Positions 51,758 through 60,959 of a stretch of 64,000 nt of DNA are shown here, one piece after another. Both the position numbers and the translations under genes were made by a program. Numbering within the stretch: the stretch's first letter is position 1; each line of letters starts with the position of its first letter. The notes under the pieces are model-generated. The model worked only from the letters and a program-made list of their open reading frames with translations, made no database searches and was not told where the DNA came from. Where the stretch lies: NCBI GenBank assembly GCA_038246645.1, contig JBBRVS010000003.1:21305-85304 (forward strand), read 5' to 3'. The stretch is from JAHCHG01 sp038246645. Its GTDB lineage: Bacteria > Acidobacteriota > Blastocatellia > Pyrinomonadales > Pyrinomonadaceae.

Positions 51758-52437
51758 ACGGAAAATCACCAAAAATCTTCCCGCTCGGCGACGCGGCTGT
51801 AACCGTTGATTTCGGCAACGAAATTTCGCTCGAATTAAACGAAAAGGTTTTACGGCTTGCCGCATTTGTTGAAATAACTCAATTTCCGGGTTTTATCGAA
51901 ACTGTTCCGGCTTACAGTTCGCTTTCGGTTTTTTACGATGTTTTGAAAATCAGAAAGGCATTTCCCGAATTTGAGACGGCTTTTGAAGCAGTGAAAAATT
52001 TTGTTGAAACCGCTTTAGAAAATTTAAGCGAACTTCCTGAAAATGAGCCGCGGCTGATCGAAATTCCGGTTGATTTTGCTGAACAACACGCGCTCGATCT
52101 GGAATTTGTCGCGTCCGTTAATAATTTGGAAAAAAGCGAAATTATCGAAATTTTCACATCAAAAGTTTACAGAGTTTTTCTACTCGGATTTCTGCCCGGA
52201 TTTGCCTATATGGGCGAATTGGACGAACGAATCGCCGCGCCGCGAAAAGACGCGCCGCGCTCCAAAGTGCCACGCGGAAGCATTGGAATCGCCGGACGGC
52301 AAACCGGAATTTACTCGCTCGAATCGCCCGGCGGCTGGCAGATTATCGGGAAAACCGATGTGGAAATGTTCACGCCCGAAAATGAAAATCCGACATTTCT
52401 GCAAGCCGGAGATTCGGTTAAATTCTTTTCCGTTTGA
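51754..52437 (+). CDS. pxpB: 5-oxoprolinase subunit PxpB (KipI family)
   Basis: Part of the PxpABC complex that hydrolyses 5-oxoproline to glutamate at the cost of ATP. 227 residues. Family motifs: PLGDAAVTVDFGNEISLELN at the start, VFLLGFLPGFAYMGELDERI, and APRSKVPRGSIGIAGRQTGI with YSLESPGGWQIIGKT. Start overlaps the ABC ATPase stop by four nt; pxpC starts seven nt after its stop. In Bacillus KipI also inhibits the sporulation kinase KinA; no such target is expected here. Confidence 0.93.
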   Translation: MNGKSPKIFPLGDAAVTVDFGNEISLELNEKVLRLAAFVEITQFPGFIETVPAYSSLSVFYDVLKIRKAFPEFETAFEAVKNFVETALENLSELPENEPRLIEIPVDFAEQHALDLEFVASVNNLEKSEIIEIFTSKVYRVFLLGFLPGFAYMGELDERIAAPRKDAPRSKVPRGSIGIAGRQTGIYSLESPGGWQIIGKTDVEMFTPENENPTFLQAGDSVKFFSV

Positions 52438-52443
52438 AAATAA

Positions 52444-53418
52444 ATGAGTTTGATTTTTCAAAAAAGCGGCATTTTAGCGACGATTCAGGATTTGGGCAGA
52501 AACGGGTTTCGGCGGTTCGGCATAAATTCGAACGGCGCGATGGATAAAACTGCCGTCCGATTGATCAATATTTTGCTCGGAAACGCTGAAAACGAAGCGG
52601 TTTTGGAAATTCATTTTCCCGCGCCGGTTTTAGAATTTCGGGAAAATGCGATAATTGCCATCGGCGGTGCGGATTTCGGCGCGAAGATTGATGAAAAACC
52701 AATCGAAAATTGGCGACCGATTTTTGCCCGAAAAAGACAAATTCTAAGTTTTTCAAAAAAGAATTCCGGTAATCGTGCATATTTATCAATCAAAGGCGGT
52801 TTTCAAATTGAAGATTGGTTAAACTCGAAAAGCACTAATTTAGCGGCAAAGATCGGCGGTTTTGAAGGAGGAAAGTTAAAACCTGGCGACCGGATTTTGT
52901 TTCGGGAAAAGTTTGAAAAACGACCGGTTAAATTCGATTATTTTATTTCCAATAGTTTAATTCCCGAATACAAAATCACGCCGACAATCAGAATGATTGT
53001 CGGCGCGGAATTTCAAAATTTAACCGGATCGAGCGAAGAAATTTTTCAAACTGAAGAATTTTCGATCTCCGCCGATTCAAACCGGATGGGTTTTCGGCTT
53101 TCCGGTAAACCTTTGTATTTACTGGACAAAATCGAACTAGTTTCGTCGGCGGTTGATTTCGGTACGATTCAGCTTTTGCCCGGCGGACAACTTATAATTT
53201 TAATGGCGGATCATCAAACGACGGGCGGTTATCCGCGTATCGGGCATATAATTTCGGCGGATTTGCCGGTTCTTGCCCAACTCGGCGCGAATGATAAAAT
53301 CAGATTTGAACTGATTTCTGTAAAAAAAGCTGAAAAATCTTTGCTTAATTTTGAAAAAGAGTTAAATTTTTTCAAAATCGGTTGTAAATTCAGACAAAAT
53401 CAGTATAGCCGGCGTTAG
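52444..53418 (+). CDS. pxpC: 5-oxoprolinase subunit PxpC (KipA family)
   Basis: Biotin-dependent-carboxylase-like domain protein, partner of PxpB. 324 residues. Motifs: GILATIQDLGRNGFRRFGIN, GAMDKTAVRLINILLGN, IAIGGADFGAKIDEKPIENW, SADSNRMGFRLSGKPL, and AVDFGTIQLLPGGQLIILMADHQTTGGYPRIG. The last six residues (N-Q-Y-S-R-R) and the stop are coded by the left end of the repeat element at 53398-53519, so the native C-terminus may have been replaced by it. Confidence 0.93.
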   Translation: MSLIFQKSGILATIQDLGRNGFRRFGINSNGAMDKTAVRLINILLGNAENEAVLEIHFPAPVLEFRENAIIAIGGADFGAKIDEKPIENWRPIFARKRQILSFSKKNSGNRAYLSIKGGFQIEDWLNSKSTNLAAKIGGFEGGKLKPGDRILFREKFEKRPVKFDYFISNSLIPEYKITPTIRMIVGAEFQNLTGSSEEIFQTEEFSISADSNRMGFRLSGKPLYLLDKIELVSSAVDFGTIQLLPGGQLIILMADHQTTGGYPRIGHIISADLPVLAQLGANDKIRFELISVKKAEKSLLNFEKELNFFKIGCKFRQNQYSRR

Positions 53419-53519
53419 TGAGCAGGATTAGTTTTCAGCAAATTTAAGTTTAATAAAAAAATACTTCAATTGGTGTTGAGTGAAAATCAAAATATTCGTT
53501 TCTGCTCGTTATAATGATT
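53398..53519. repeat. AATCAG-TATA intergenic element, copy 3, overlapping two gene ends
   Basis: Left end AATCAGTATAGC (53398), right end CGTTATAATGATT (53507-53519). Inner GTGAGCAGG and CTGCTCG are also inverted. It supplies the last codons of pxpC and ends seven nt before the likely pxpA start, so an ATG at 53514 inside the right end is probably not used. Confidence 0.7.
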
Positions 53520-53525
53520 AAAAAA

Positions 53526-54281
53526 ATGTTTTCAATTGATCTAAATTGCGATATGGGCGAGAGTTTCGGCGCGTGGCAAATGGGGCGCGATATTGATTTG
53601 ATGAATTTTGTGTCATCAGTAAATATCGCCTGCGGTTTTCACGCGGGCGATGCGAGCGTGATTTGCCGAACCGTAGAAACCGCCGTAAAAAAAGGAGTTG
53701 CCATCGGCGCACATCCTTCGTTTCCCGATTTGCAAGGCTTCGGCAGACGCGAGATGCGCCTTTCCGCACAGGAAATTTTCGATATTGTTTTGTATCAGGT
53801 TTCAGCCGTCAAAGGAATTTGTGAAGCGTTCGGTGCAAAACTCCGCCACGTCAAACCGCACGGTGCGCTCTATAATCAAGCCGCGAGTGATGCGGAAATG
53901 GCGCGTTCAATCGCCGAAGCCGTCAAACGAATTGACAAAAACCTCATACTTTACGGTCTTTCGGGAAGCTTGCTGATTTCCGAAGCGGAAAAGATCGGCT
54001 TGCAAACGATGAGCGAAGTTTTCGCCGACCGGACTTATCAAGCGGACGGCAGTTTAACGCCGCGAAGCGAAGCAAATGCCTTGATAAAAACTGCTGAAAC
54101 CGCCGTTTTGCAGGTTTTGCAAATGATTAAAGACAAAAGCGTTACGGCGACAAATGGCGAAAAGATTGCGCTCAAAGCCGAAACCGTCTGTATTCACGGC
54201 GACGGCGAAAATGCGCTGGAATTTGCGAAAATGATAAATGCGAAATTATTTGAAAACAAGATCGCGATAAAACACGAATAA
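53526..54281 (+). CDS. pxpA: 5-oxoprolinase subunit PxpA (LamB/YcsF family)
   Basis: 251 residues. Start MFSIDLNCDMGESFGAW, then SSVNIACGFHAGDASV (metal-site His region), VAIGAHPSFPDLQGFGRREM, LRHVKPHGALYNQAASD, SEVFADRTYQADGSLTPR and VCIHGDGENALEFA. All are typical LamB/YcsF signatures. Third subunit of the 5-oxoprolinase set pxpB-pxpC-pxpA. ATG 53526 preferred over ATG 53514, which is in the repeat end. 5-oxoproline forms spontaneously from glutamine or glutathione breakdown, so the enzyme is housekeeping detoxification. Confidence 0.95.
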   Translation: MFSIDLNCDMGESFGAWQMGRDIDLMNFVSSVNIACGFHAGDASVICRTVETAVKKGVAIGAHPSFPDLQGFGRREMRLSAQEIFDIVLYQVSAVKGICEAFGAKLRHVKPHGALYNQAASDAEMARSIAEAVKRIDKNLILYGLSGSLLISEAEKIGLQTMSEVFADRTYQADGSLTPRSEANALIKTAETAVLQVLQMIKDKSVTATNGEKIALKAETVCIHGDGENALEFAKMINAKLFENKIAIKHE

Positions 54282-54317
54282 TTCTCAGTGCTGTTGACTC
54301 TAAGCTAATGTTAAGAC

Positions 54318-54447
54318 GGGCGCAGAGCAACCCTTCCCAACCTGAAATTAGTTTTAACCGATCTTTGTTCCGTTGAGATTCAAGGAAGTAAAAGATTTCC
54401 AAGAAAGATAAAGATATTAACAGGTCAGGAAGGGTTGCTCTGCGCCC
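54318..54447. repeat. Long inverted repeat with GGGCGCAGAGCAACCCTTCC arms
   Basis: Arm 54318-54337 and its exact reverse complement at 54428-54447 (20 bp), extended inward by ACCTG/CAGGT with two mismatches; the ~76-nt centre is AT-rich. It lies between pxpA and the NRAMP-like gene, so it is inside the putative operon. Confidence 0.85.
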
Positions 54448-54477
54448 GCTTTTCTTGGATTTAACACCTTTAAATTT

Positions 54478-55719
54478 ATGAAAAAAACTTCGCTTTCATC
54501 GGTGATTCTCGGCGCGGCTTTTTTGATGGCGACTTCGGCGGTCGGTCCGGGATTTTTGACGCAGACGGCGCAGTTTACTTCCGTCTTAGCGGCAAGTTTC
54601 GGGTTTGTCATTTTGCTTTCGGTGATTCTGGATATTTTCGCGCAGCTCAATATCTGGCGCGTTTTGACCGTCAGCGAAAAACGGGCACAGGATGTGGCGA
54701 ATGAAACGATTTTCGGCAGCGGTTATATTTTAGCCGCGCTCATCGTTTTCGGCGGTTTGGCGTTTAATATCGGAAACATCGCGGGCGCGGGTTTGGGTTT
54801 GAATGTGCTTTTCGGTCTGGACGTAAAATATGGCGCGGTGATCAGCGCGGCGGTCGGGATTTCGATTTTTCTTCTCAAAGATGCCGGAAAAGCCCTCGAT
54901 TTTATCGTCAAATTCCTGGGTTTTATCATGCTCGGTTTGATAATTTATGTCGTTTTTTCGTCGAAACCGCCGCTCGGCGAAGCCGTTTTTCGGACATTTT
55001 ATCCCGAAAGAATAGACGCGTTGATGATTGTCACGCTGGTCGGCGGAACGGTCGGCGGCTACATTACATTTGCCGGAGCGCATCGCCTGATTGACGCGGG
55101 AATTTCAGGCAAGGAATCTTTAAATGAAGTGACGAAAAGCGCAACGGTCGGAATTTTATTGACGGCGATTATCAGATTTCTTCTATTTTTAGCGGCATTC
55201 GGCGTGATTTCGCTCGGATTTTCGATTGATCCCCAAAACCCGCCCGCGTCGGTTTTTCAAAATGCGGCGGGAAATATCGGTTATAAAATTTTCGGCGCGG
55301 TGATGTGGTCGGCGGCGATCACTTCGGTCATCGGCGCGGCTTACACATCGGTTTCGTTTATTAAAACCTTTAACAAAAACTTAGAAAAACACAATAATTA
55401 TCTGGTCATCGGCTTTATTTTATTTTCGACCGCTTTCTTTTTATTCAATCCGAAACCCGTCGAACTTCTTATTTTAGCCGGAACGATCAACGGGTTTATT
55501 CTTCCCGTCGGTCTGGCTTTGATCTTGATCGCGTCGAGAAAATCGAAAATCGTCGGCGATTATAAACATCCGCTCTGGCTGCAAATTGCGGGCTGGCTTG
55601 TCGTTTTGGTGATGATTGTATTCAGCATTCAAACGATTTTGAAATATTTCGGCGTTGACGGCGCGGTTTGGCAATTTATGAGCGATTGGCTTTTTTATTT
55701 CAGAGTCGCGTTTAATTGA
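54478..55719 (+). CDS. NRAMP-like transporter of the 5-oxoproline cluster (YcsG-like)
   Basis: 413 residues with eleven or so helices. TM1 reads VGPGFLTQTAQFTSVLAASF, where classical NRAMP has DPGN; LNIWRVLTVSEKRAQDVAN follows. The later helix GGTVGGYITFAGAHRLIDAG replaces the MPH region. Bacillus subtilis has the NRAMP-like ycsG next to ycsF-kipI-kipA, so this gene order (pxpBCA plus NRAMP-like) is a recurring neighbourhood. The altered site makes classic Mn/Fe transport unlikely; import of 5-oxoproline or another small organic solute is a reasonable guess. Confidence 0.85.
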   Translation: MKKTSLSSVILGAAFLMATSAVGPGFLTQTAQFTSVLAASFGFVILLSVILDIFAQLNIWRVLTVSEKRAQDVANETIFGSGYILAALIVFGGLAFNIGNIAGAGLGLNVLFGLDVKYGAVISAAVGISIFLLKDAGKALDFIVKFLGFIMLGLIIYVVFSSKPPLGEAVFRTFYPERIDALMIVTLVGGTVGGYITFAGAHRLIDAGISGKESLNEVTKSATVGILLTAIIRFLLFLAAFGVISLGFSIDPQNPPASVFQNAAGNIGYKIFGAVMWSAAITSVIGAAYTSVSFIKTFNKNLEKHNNYLVIGFILFSTAFFLFNPKPVELLILAGTINGFILPVGLALILIASRKSKIVGDYKHPLWLQIAGWLVVLVMIVFSIQTILKYFGVDGAVWQFMSDWLFYFRVAFN

Positions 55720-55800
55720 TGCGTCTAAAATTCCTGTTGCTTTTTGCGATAAAATAAGTATAGATTTAACACTAAAAAATTTGGCGGGTATTTAAAAATT

Positions 55801-57105
55801 ATGAATCCAACAGAACATAAAACAACGATTTCGGAAGCCGTCCGCAAACACAAAGAGTTTCTTTTTCCGGCGGTCGCCACTTATTATCAAGAACCGGTCG
55901 CGATTGTTAAAGGCGAAGGCGAATATGTTTGGGACGATGCGGGAAATAAATATCTCGATTGTTTCGGGGGCGTTTTAACGGTCAGTGTCGGACACGCGAA
56001 CCCGCGCATTAACGCGGCGATAATCGAGCAAACCAACAAACTCCAGCATACTTCCGCGCTTTACGCCAATGAAAATCAATCGAATCTGGCGGAAAAACTG
56101 GCGGAAATTACGCCGGGAAATCTGAAAAAATCGTTTTTTACTTCGAGCGGAACGGAAGCGGACGACACAGCAATTCTGGCGGCGAAATTGGCGACCGGAA
56201 GACACGAAATCGTTGTTTTACGCCACAGTTATTCGGGCAGAAGCGCGACCGCACTTTCATCGGTCGGACATTCGACGTGGAAACCGATTGCTTCACAGGT
56301 TGCCGGAGTCGTTCACGCACCCGCGCCGTATTGCTACCGTTGTCCATTCAAATTGGAATATCCGAGTTGCGACGTGGCTTGCGCGAAAGACATCAAGGAA
56401 TTGATTCAAACCACGACCGTCGGCGAAATTGCGGCATTTATGGCTGAACCGATTTTGGGAGTCGGCGGTTTTATCGTGCCGCCGCCCGAATATTTTCAAA
56501 TCGCCTACGAAATTGCGCGTGAACACGGCGGACTCTGCATTTCCGACGAAGTGCAGACCGGTTGGGGCAGAACGGGCGATAAATGGTTCGGCATCGAACA
56601 ATGGGATGTTGTTCCCGACCTAATGACTTCCGCCAAAGGAATGGCAAACGGCGTTCCCATCGGCTGGACGATTGCCACGCCGGAAGTCGCCGACAAATTT
56701 CCCGGTTTAACCTTTGCAACATTCGGCGGAAATCCCGTTTCAACCGCCGCGGCTTTGGCAGTAATTAAAATGATCGAAGACGAAGATTTACGCGTCAATT
56801 GCAGAACGGTCGGCGATTATCTGCGCGAAAAGCTCGACGAATTAAAAGAAAAATACGAAGTAATCGGCGACGTGCGCGGAATGGGTTTGATGCAGGGCAT
56901 CGAACTTGTCAAAAACCGCGAAACCAAAGAACCCGCGCCGGAAGCCGTTTTAAAAGTCTTTGAAGAAACAAAACGGCACGGCGTGCTGATCGGCAAAGGC
57001 GGACTTTACGGCAATGTCATCCGCACGGGAATGATGCTCAATTCGACCAAAGATAATGTTGATGAATTGATTAATGGGCTCAATGCAGGTTTTTCGTTAT
57101 GTTAA
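55801..57105 (+). CDS. Class III PLP-dependent aminotransferase (AGXT2-like)
   Basis: 434 residues. PLP lysine in DLMTSAKGMANGVPIGW (K279), catalytic-site ISDEVQTGWGRTG, SSGTEADDTAI for phosphate binding, and TFATFGGNPVSTAAALAV. A Cys-rich segment, APYCYRCPFKLEYPSCDVAC (about 175-194), is shared with AGXT2-type alanine-glyoxylate / beta-alanine aminotransferases. Close to the dihydropyrimidinase gene, it may take beta-alanine or 3-aminoisobutyrate from pyrimidine breakdown. 4-aminobutyrate transaminase is an alternative. Confidence 0.88.
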   Translation: MNPTEHKTTISEAVRKHKEFLFPAVATYYQEPVAIVKGEGEYVWDDAGNKYLDCFGGVLTVSVGHANPRINAAIIEQTNKLQHTSALYANENQSNLAEKLAEITPGNLKKSFFTSSGTEADDTAILAAKLATGRHEIVVLRHSYSGRSATALSSVGHSTWKPIASQVAGVVHAPAPYCYRCPFKLEYPSCDVACAKDIKELIQTTTVGEIAAFMAEPILGVGGFIVPPPEYFQIAYEIAREHGGLCISDEVQTGWGRTGDKWFGIEQWDVVPDLMTSAKGMANGVPIGWTIATPEVADKFPGLTFATFGGNPVSTAAALAVIKMIEDEDLRVNCRTVGDYLREKLDELKEKYEVIGDVRGMGLMQGIELVKNRETKEPAPEAVLKVFEETKRHGVLIGKGGLYGNVIRTGMMLNSTKDNVDELINGLNAGFSLC

Positions 57106-57127
57106 TCGGAAAATTCAGGTGAGGAAA

Positions 57128-58123
57128 ATGAAACAAATCTTATTTTGCTTAATAATTATAACGCTTTTTGCAGTAAGTATTTTCGGTCAAGATTCTTCGG
57201 AAAAAGTTCAAACAGCGGCGGAACAATTTGTTTCCGATTATAACGCGAAAAATTACGCCGCCATCGAAGCGCGGTTTAACTAGCAGATGAAAGCGGCGAT
57301 CAGCGGAGACAAATTAAAAGAATTTTTAGACGGTTTGCACCGGGATTTGGGGAAAATCACAAAACTCGATAAGCCGAAATTTATCGCGCCGACGGTTGCC
57401 GATTTTCCCGCCGAATTTGAACGCGGAAAAATGATTTTGCTTGTCGCTCTGGATGCGGAAGGAAAGATCGGCGGTTTGCGTGTGTCGCCGCCGCAAGCCG
57501 AAAAACCGAAAAACACTTCGCGCAACCAGACAAAAATGATTTTGCCTTTTAAGGGCGAATGGTGGGTTTTCTGGGGCGGCGATACGACGGCGCAAAATTA
57601 TCATCAGGACGCGCCGAATCAGCGGTTTGCTTTCGATATTCTAAAGACGGACACGGGTGGCAAAACGCACACGGGCGACGGTTTGAAAAATGAGGATTAT
57701 TATGCCTTCGGGCAGGAAATCATCGCTCCGGCTGACGGTGTCGTAACGTATGTGGTGGACGGCATTCACGACAACAAACCCGGCGAAATGAATCGAATGT
57801 TCGTTCCGGGAAATCTGATTATTATCAACCACGCCGAAAATGAATACTCGCTTTTGGCGCATTTTAAACAAAACTCGATTCGCGTTAAGATCGGCGACAA
57901 AGTAAAAAAAGGACAGACAATCGGTTTATGCGGAAATTCGGGCAATTCAAGCGAAGCGCACCTACATTTTCAAGTTCAGAACACGTCGTTTTTCGCAGAA
58001 GAAGCGAGTATCAAAGTATTTTTTGAATCGGTCTTGGTCAAACGTCCGGGCAAATCGGAAGTTTATAATAATTATTCGCCGGAAAAAGGTAATATCGTCA
58101 GCAATAATCTCACTAAAGATTAG
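57128..58123 (+). pseudogene. M23-family metallopeptidase gene split by an in-frame TAG
   Basis: Two ORFs in the same frame: 57128-57283 (51 residues with a signal peptide MKQILFCLIIITLFAVSIFG and the start of a DUF3887-like helix QFVSDYNAKNYAAIEARFN) and 57287-58123 (278 residues: QMKAAISGDKLKEFLDGLHRDLGK, then a peptidase M23 domain). A single TAG at 57281-57283 separates them; the sequence on both sides reads as one DUF3887-like domain. M23 motifs HxxxD region FAFDILKTD, HAENEYSLLAHF and HLHFQVQ are intact, so the loss may be recent, or be an error in the sequence. The second part alone lacks an export signal. Confidence 0.75.
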
Positions 58124-58241
58124 ATTTATGAAAAATCTTTTCAAAACCTCATAAAACTAAATGGCGGTTGATAATTATTGTGTCGGTTATTTTAAATTTG
58201 TGAAATAATTGTAAGATCGAAAAATTATCAAATCGGCACGA

Positions 58242-59522
58242 ATGATGCAAAAAACTTTCTTTAAATCAAAACCGCCCGAAGTGAGTCTGCCCTATTGGTG
58301 GCTGCGCTGGGTTCCGACCGTTATTATCTCGGTCTTGGTTCTTTATTTTCTCTACGTTGTCGGAAGCGTGGCGATCGTTCCGGTTCTGGCTTCGTTTGCG
58401 CTCGCTTACCTGCTCGATCCGTTTGTTCTGCAGGGCGAAAAACTGGGACTTTCCAGAGCGGTGTCGGCACTTACGGCGATTTTGATAGTAACGCTGGCGA
58501 TTGTCGCATTTTTCGCATATGTCGTTCCCGAACTCTGGGCGGAAAGCTCCAAAGCCGGACAGAAAATTGCCGAAAATTTTACGAAGGAAAACGCCGCCCG
58601 CCAGCGGGAGTTTTTAAAGCGATTCTCGCCCGCGCTCGAACGCGTTGCGGGCAATAAAATCGAGCAGTTTTTAAGCGATCCCGTTACTTTTTATAACGAA
58701 AATATGGGAACGTCTTCGGTTGACGAAAAGGGAAAAGTTACCGTCAACGGCGGCGGTGCGGCGATTTTACAACTGCTTGTTTCCTCGCTCGATCTGCTGC
58801 TCGTGCCTTTTTTCGTGTTTTATATTTTGATAGATTTCCGTAAGTGGCGCGATGCGCTGGAAAATTGGATTCCGCCGCGCTTTCGTAAACCCTTCAGCCG
58901 GCTTTTTGACGAATCCGGTCGAATTTTGGAATCATACGTGCGCGGGCAGCTCGTCATCGGTTTGATAATGGCGGTTTGCTATGCAGTCGGTTTCTGGTTT
59001 CTCGGCGTTCCGGCGTGGGCGGGCATCGCTCTGATCGCCGGATTGCTCAATGCAATTCCCTACATCGGAACGATTCTCGGTATTATTCTAGCTTGCGGAT
59101 TCACGATTGCCGACGGCGGCGGAGTTTGGGATATTGCCGCCGTTCTCGGAGTTTTCGTCGCCGTTCAAACTTTGGAAGGCTATGTTTTAACTCCGCGCAT
59201 TCTGGGCGGCAGATTAAATCTGCATCCGATGGCGGTATTTCTCGGACTTCTGATCGGCGGAAAACTCTTCGGCTTGCTCGGCTTCATTCTCGCAATTCCG
59301 GCAATTGCCATCGGCAAGGTCTTTTTCAAATTTCTTCGTGAACTTTATCAGGATTCTTACTTTTACCGCGCCGGGGACCATCATTCGGAAGAATCCCCGA
59401 GCGAACACATCGAAGATAGAATCGCCGAAGCCGCCGAAACCGTTCTTTCCGAACAGCAACGTAAAGGCGACGAAAATGATACGAATGAAAAAGATGAAAA
59501 AGATGAAAAAGACGAAAACTGA
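58242..59522 (+). CDS. AI-2E family transporter (PerM/TqsA-like)
   Basis: 426 residues, about eight transmembrane helices. Starts LRWVPTVIISVLVLYFLYVV, later LPFFVFYILIDFRKWRDALENW-like LLVPFFVFYILIDFRKW, then the signature repeat GLLNAIPYIGTILGIILACG and VLTPRILGGRLNLHPMAVFL. The C-terminus is a hydrophilic tail ending in a Lys-Asp-Glu tandem (NEKDEKDEKDEN) coded by AAAGATGAA repeats, which could vary in length by slippage. Substrates in this family range from AI-2 export to Na/H exchange, so no function is assigned. Confidence 0.9.
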   Translation: MMQKTFFKSKPPEVSLPYWWLRWVPTVIISVLVLYFLYVVGSVAIVPVLASFALAYLLDPFVLQGEKLGLSRAVSALTAILIVTLAIVAFFAYVVPELWAESSKAGQKIAENFTKENAARQREFLKRFSPALERVAGNKIEQFLSDPVTFYNENMGTSSVDEKGKVTVNGGGAAILQLLVSSLDLLLVPFFVFYILIDFRKWRDALENWIPPRFRKPFSRLFDESGRILESYVRGQLVIGLIMAVCYAVGFWFLGVPAWAGIALIAGLLNAIPYIGTILGIILACGFTIADGGGVWDIAAVLGVFVAVQTLEGYVLTPRILGGRLNLHPMAVFLGLLIGGKLFGLLGFILAIPAIAIGKVFFKFLRELYQDSYFYRAGDHHSEESPSEHIEDRIAEAAETVLSEQQRKGDENDTNEKDEKDEKDEN

Positions 59523-59579
59523 CAAAATTCAAATTGATGATTTTAGAAAGTTTATAAAGCGAAATATGTTGGTAAATCT

Positions 59580-60959
59580 ATGAAAACACTAATCAAAAAC
59601 GGACGAATCGTCACGGCGGTTGACGATTATCGCGCCGATATTTTAATCGAAGACGAGCAGATTTCCGTTATCGGCAAAACGCTTTCGATGGAAGCGGATA
59701 AAATTATTGACGCTTCAAATAAATTGGTCATTCCGGGCGGAATTGATCCGCATACGCATATGGAACTGCCGTTTGGCGGAACTTCTTCAAGTGATGATTT
59801 TTTTACCGGAACTCGGGCGGCGGCGTTCGGCGGCACGACGACGATTATTGATTTTGCAGTGCAGAATAAAGGCGAATCAATGCTGCTCGGCGCGGATAAA
59901 TGGCACGAAAAGGCGCAGGGGAAAGCCGTCATTGATTACGGTTTTCATCTGATTACGACGGATTTTGAAGATCAGAACAAACCCGAAATGTTCAAATTGA
60001 TGGACGAAGGCATCACGTCTTTTAAATTGTTTATGGCATATCCGGGCGTGTTTTTGTCGGACGACGCGACGATTTATCGTGCAATGAGCGCGGCGGGCGA
60101 ACGCGGCGGTTTGGTTTGTATGCACGCGGAAAACGGGATTGTCATCAACGAAATTATCAAAAAGTTTCTGGCGGAAGGCAGAACCGCGCCGAAATATCAC
60201 GCTCTGACGCGCCCGACCATCGCCGAAGCCGAAGGTGTGCATCGCGCCATCGCGCTCGCGGAAATGGCGGAAACACCCGTTTATATCGTGCATTTAAGCT
60301 GCACCGACGCGCTCAACCAAGTCCGCGCAGCAAGAGATCGCGGCATTCCCGCGTTTGCCGAAACTTGTCCGCAATATCTGTTTCTCTCGATTGACGATTA
60401 CGGCGAAGGTTGGGACGGCGCAAAATATGTGATGACACCGCCGCTTCGTGAAAAACACAATCACGACGAACTCTGGAAAGGCTTGAAAATGGACGATCTG
60501 CAAATCATCGCCACCGACCATTGCCCGTTTTGTATGAAAGATCAAAAAGAATTGGGACGCGACGATTTCTCAAAAATCCCGAACGGTGCGCCCGGAGTGG
60601 AATATCGAATGGAACTGATCTACAACGGCGGAGTCGTCGAAAACCGCATTTCGCTCAACCGCTTTGTCGAACTGACCTCGACCGCCGCCGCGAAAATGTT
60701 CGGAATGTTCCCGAAAAAAGGCACGATTGCCGTCGGTTCGGATGCCGACATCGTGATTTTCGACACGGAAAAAGAACACACATTCGGCGTTGCCAACGAA
60801 CATATGAACGTGGATTATTCGGCTTACGAAGGCAAAAAAATCAAAGGCAAAGTCGAAACGGTTTTATCTCGCGGGCGCGTCGTCATCGAAAACGGCGAAT
60901 GTCTGGTCGAAAAAGGCAGCGGGGAATTTATAAAGCGTGGCGAATGTGCAAAAATATGA
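59580..60959 (+). CDS. hydA: Dihydropyrimidinase / D-hydantoinase
   Basis: Opens the ring of dihydrouracil, dihydrothymine or hydantoins in reductive pyrimidine catabolism. 459 residues, normal length. Binuclear metal ligands: HTH (H58, H60) in GGIDPHTHMELPF, carbamylated Lys in ITSFKLFMAYPG (K149), His in CMHAENG, His in IVHLSC, Asp in IIATDHCPF. The C-terminus (residues 425-459, ...SRGRVVIENGECLVEKG...) corresponds to the family's normal end, with SGEFIKRGE where relatives often have G-R-F-L-K-R. The last 105 nt (60855-60959) recur at 63063-63167 and 63734-63838. The stop TGA overlaps the start of the restriction endonuclease gene (ATGA). Confidence 0.94.
   Translation: MKTLIKNGRIVTAVDDYRADILIEDEQISVIGKTLSMEADKIIDASNKLVIPGGIDPHTHMELPFGGTSSSDDFFTGTRAAAFGGTTTIIDFAVQNKGESMLLGADKWHEKAQGKAVIDYGFHLITTDFEDQNKPEMFKLMDEGITSFKLFMAYPGVFLSDDATIYRAMSAAGERGGLVCMHAENGIVINEIIKKFLAEGRTAPKYHALTRPTIAEAEGVHRAIALAEMAETPVYIVHLSCTDALNQVRAARDRGIPAFAETCPQYLFLSIDDYGEGWDGAKYVMTPPLREKHNHDELWKGLKMDDLQIIATDHCPFCMKDQKELGRDDFSKIPNGAPGVEYRMELIYNGGVVENRISLNRFVELTSTAAAKMFGMFPKKGTIAVGSDADIVIFDTEKEHTFGVANEHMNVDYSAYEGKKIKGKVETVLSRGRVVIENGECLVEKGSGEFIKRGECAKI
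60855..60959 (+). repeat. Dihydropyrimidinase 3'-end repeat, copy 1 (in the intact gene)
   Basis: 34 codons plus stop TGA. By hand count over the last 99 nt it differs from copy 3 at 16 positions (2 of 32 residues) and from copy 2 at 23 (8 of 32 residues). An 18-nt block, ATCGAAAACGGCGAATGT, is identical in all three. Confidence 0.95.
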
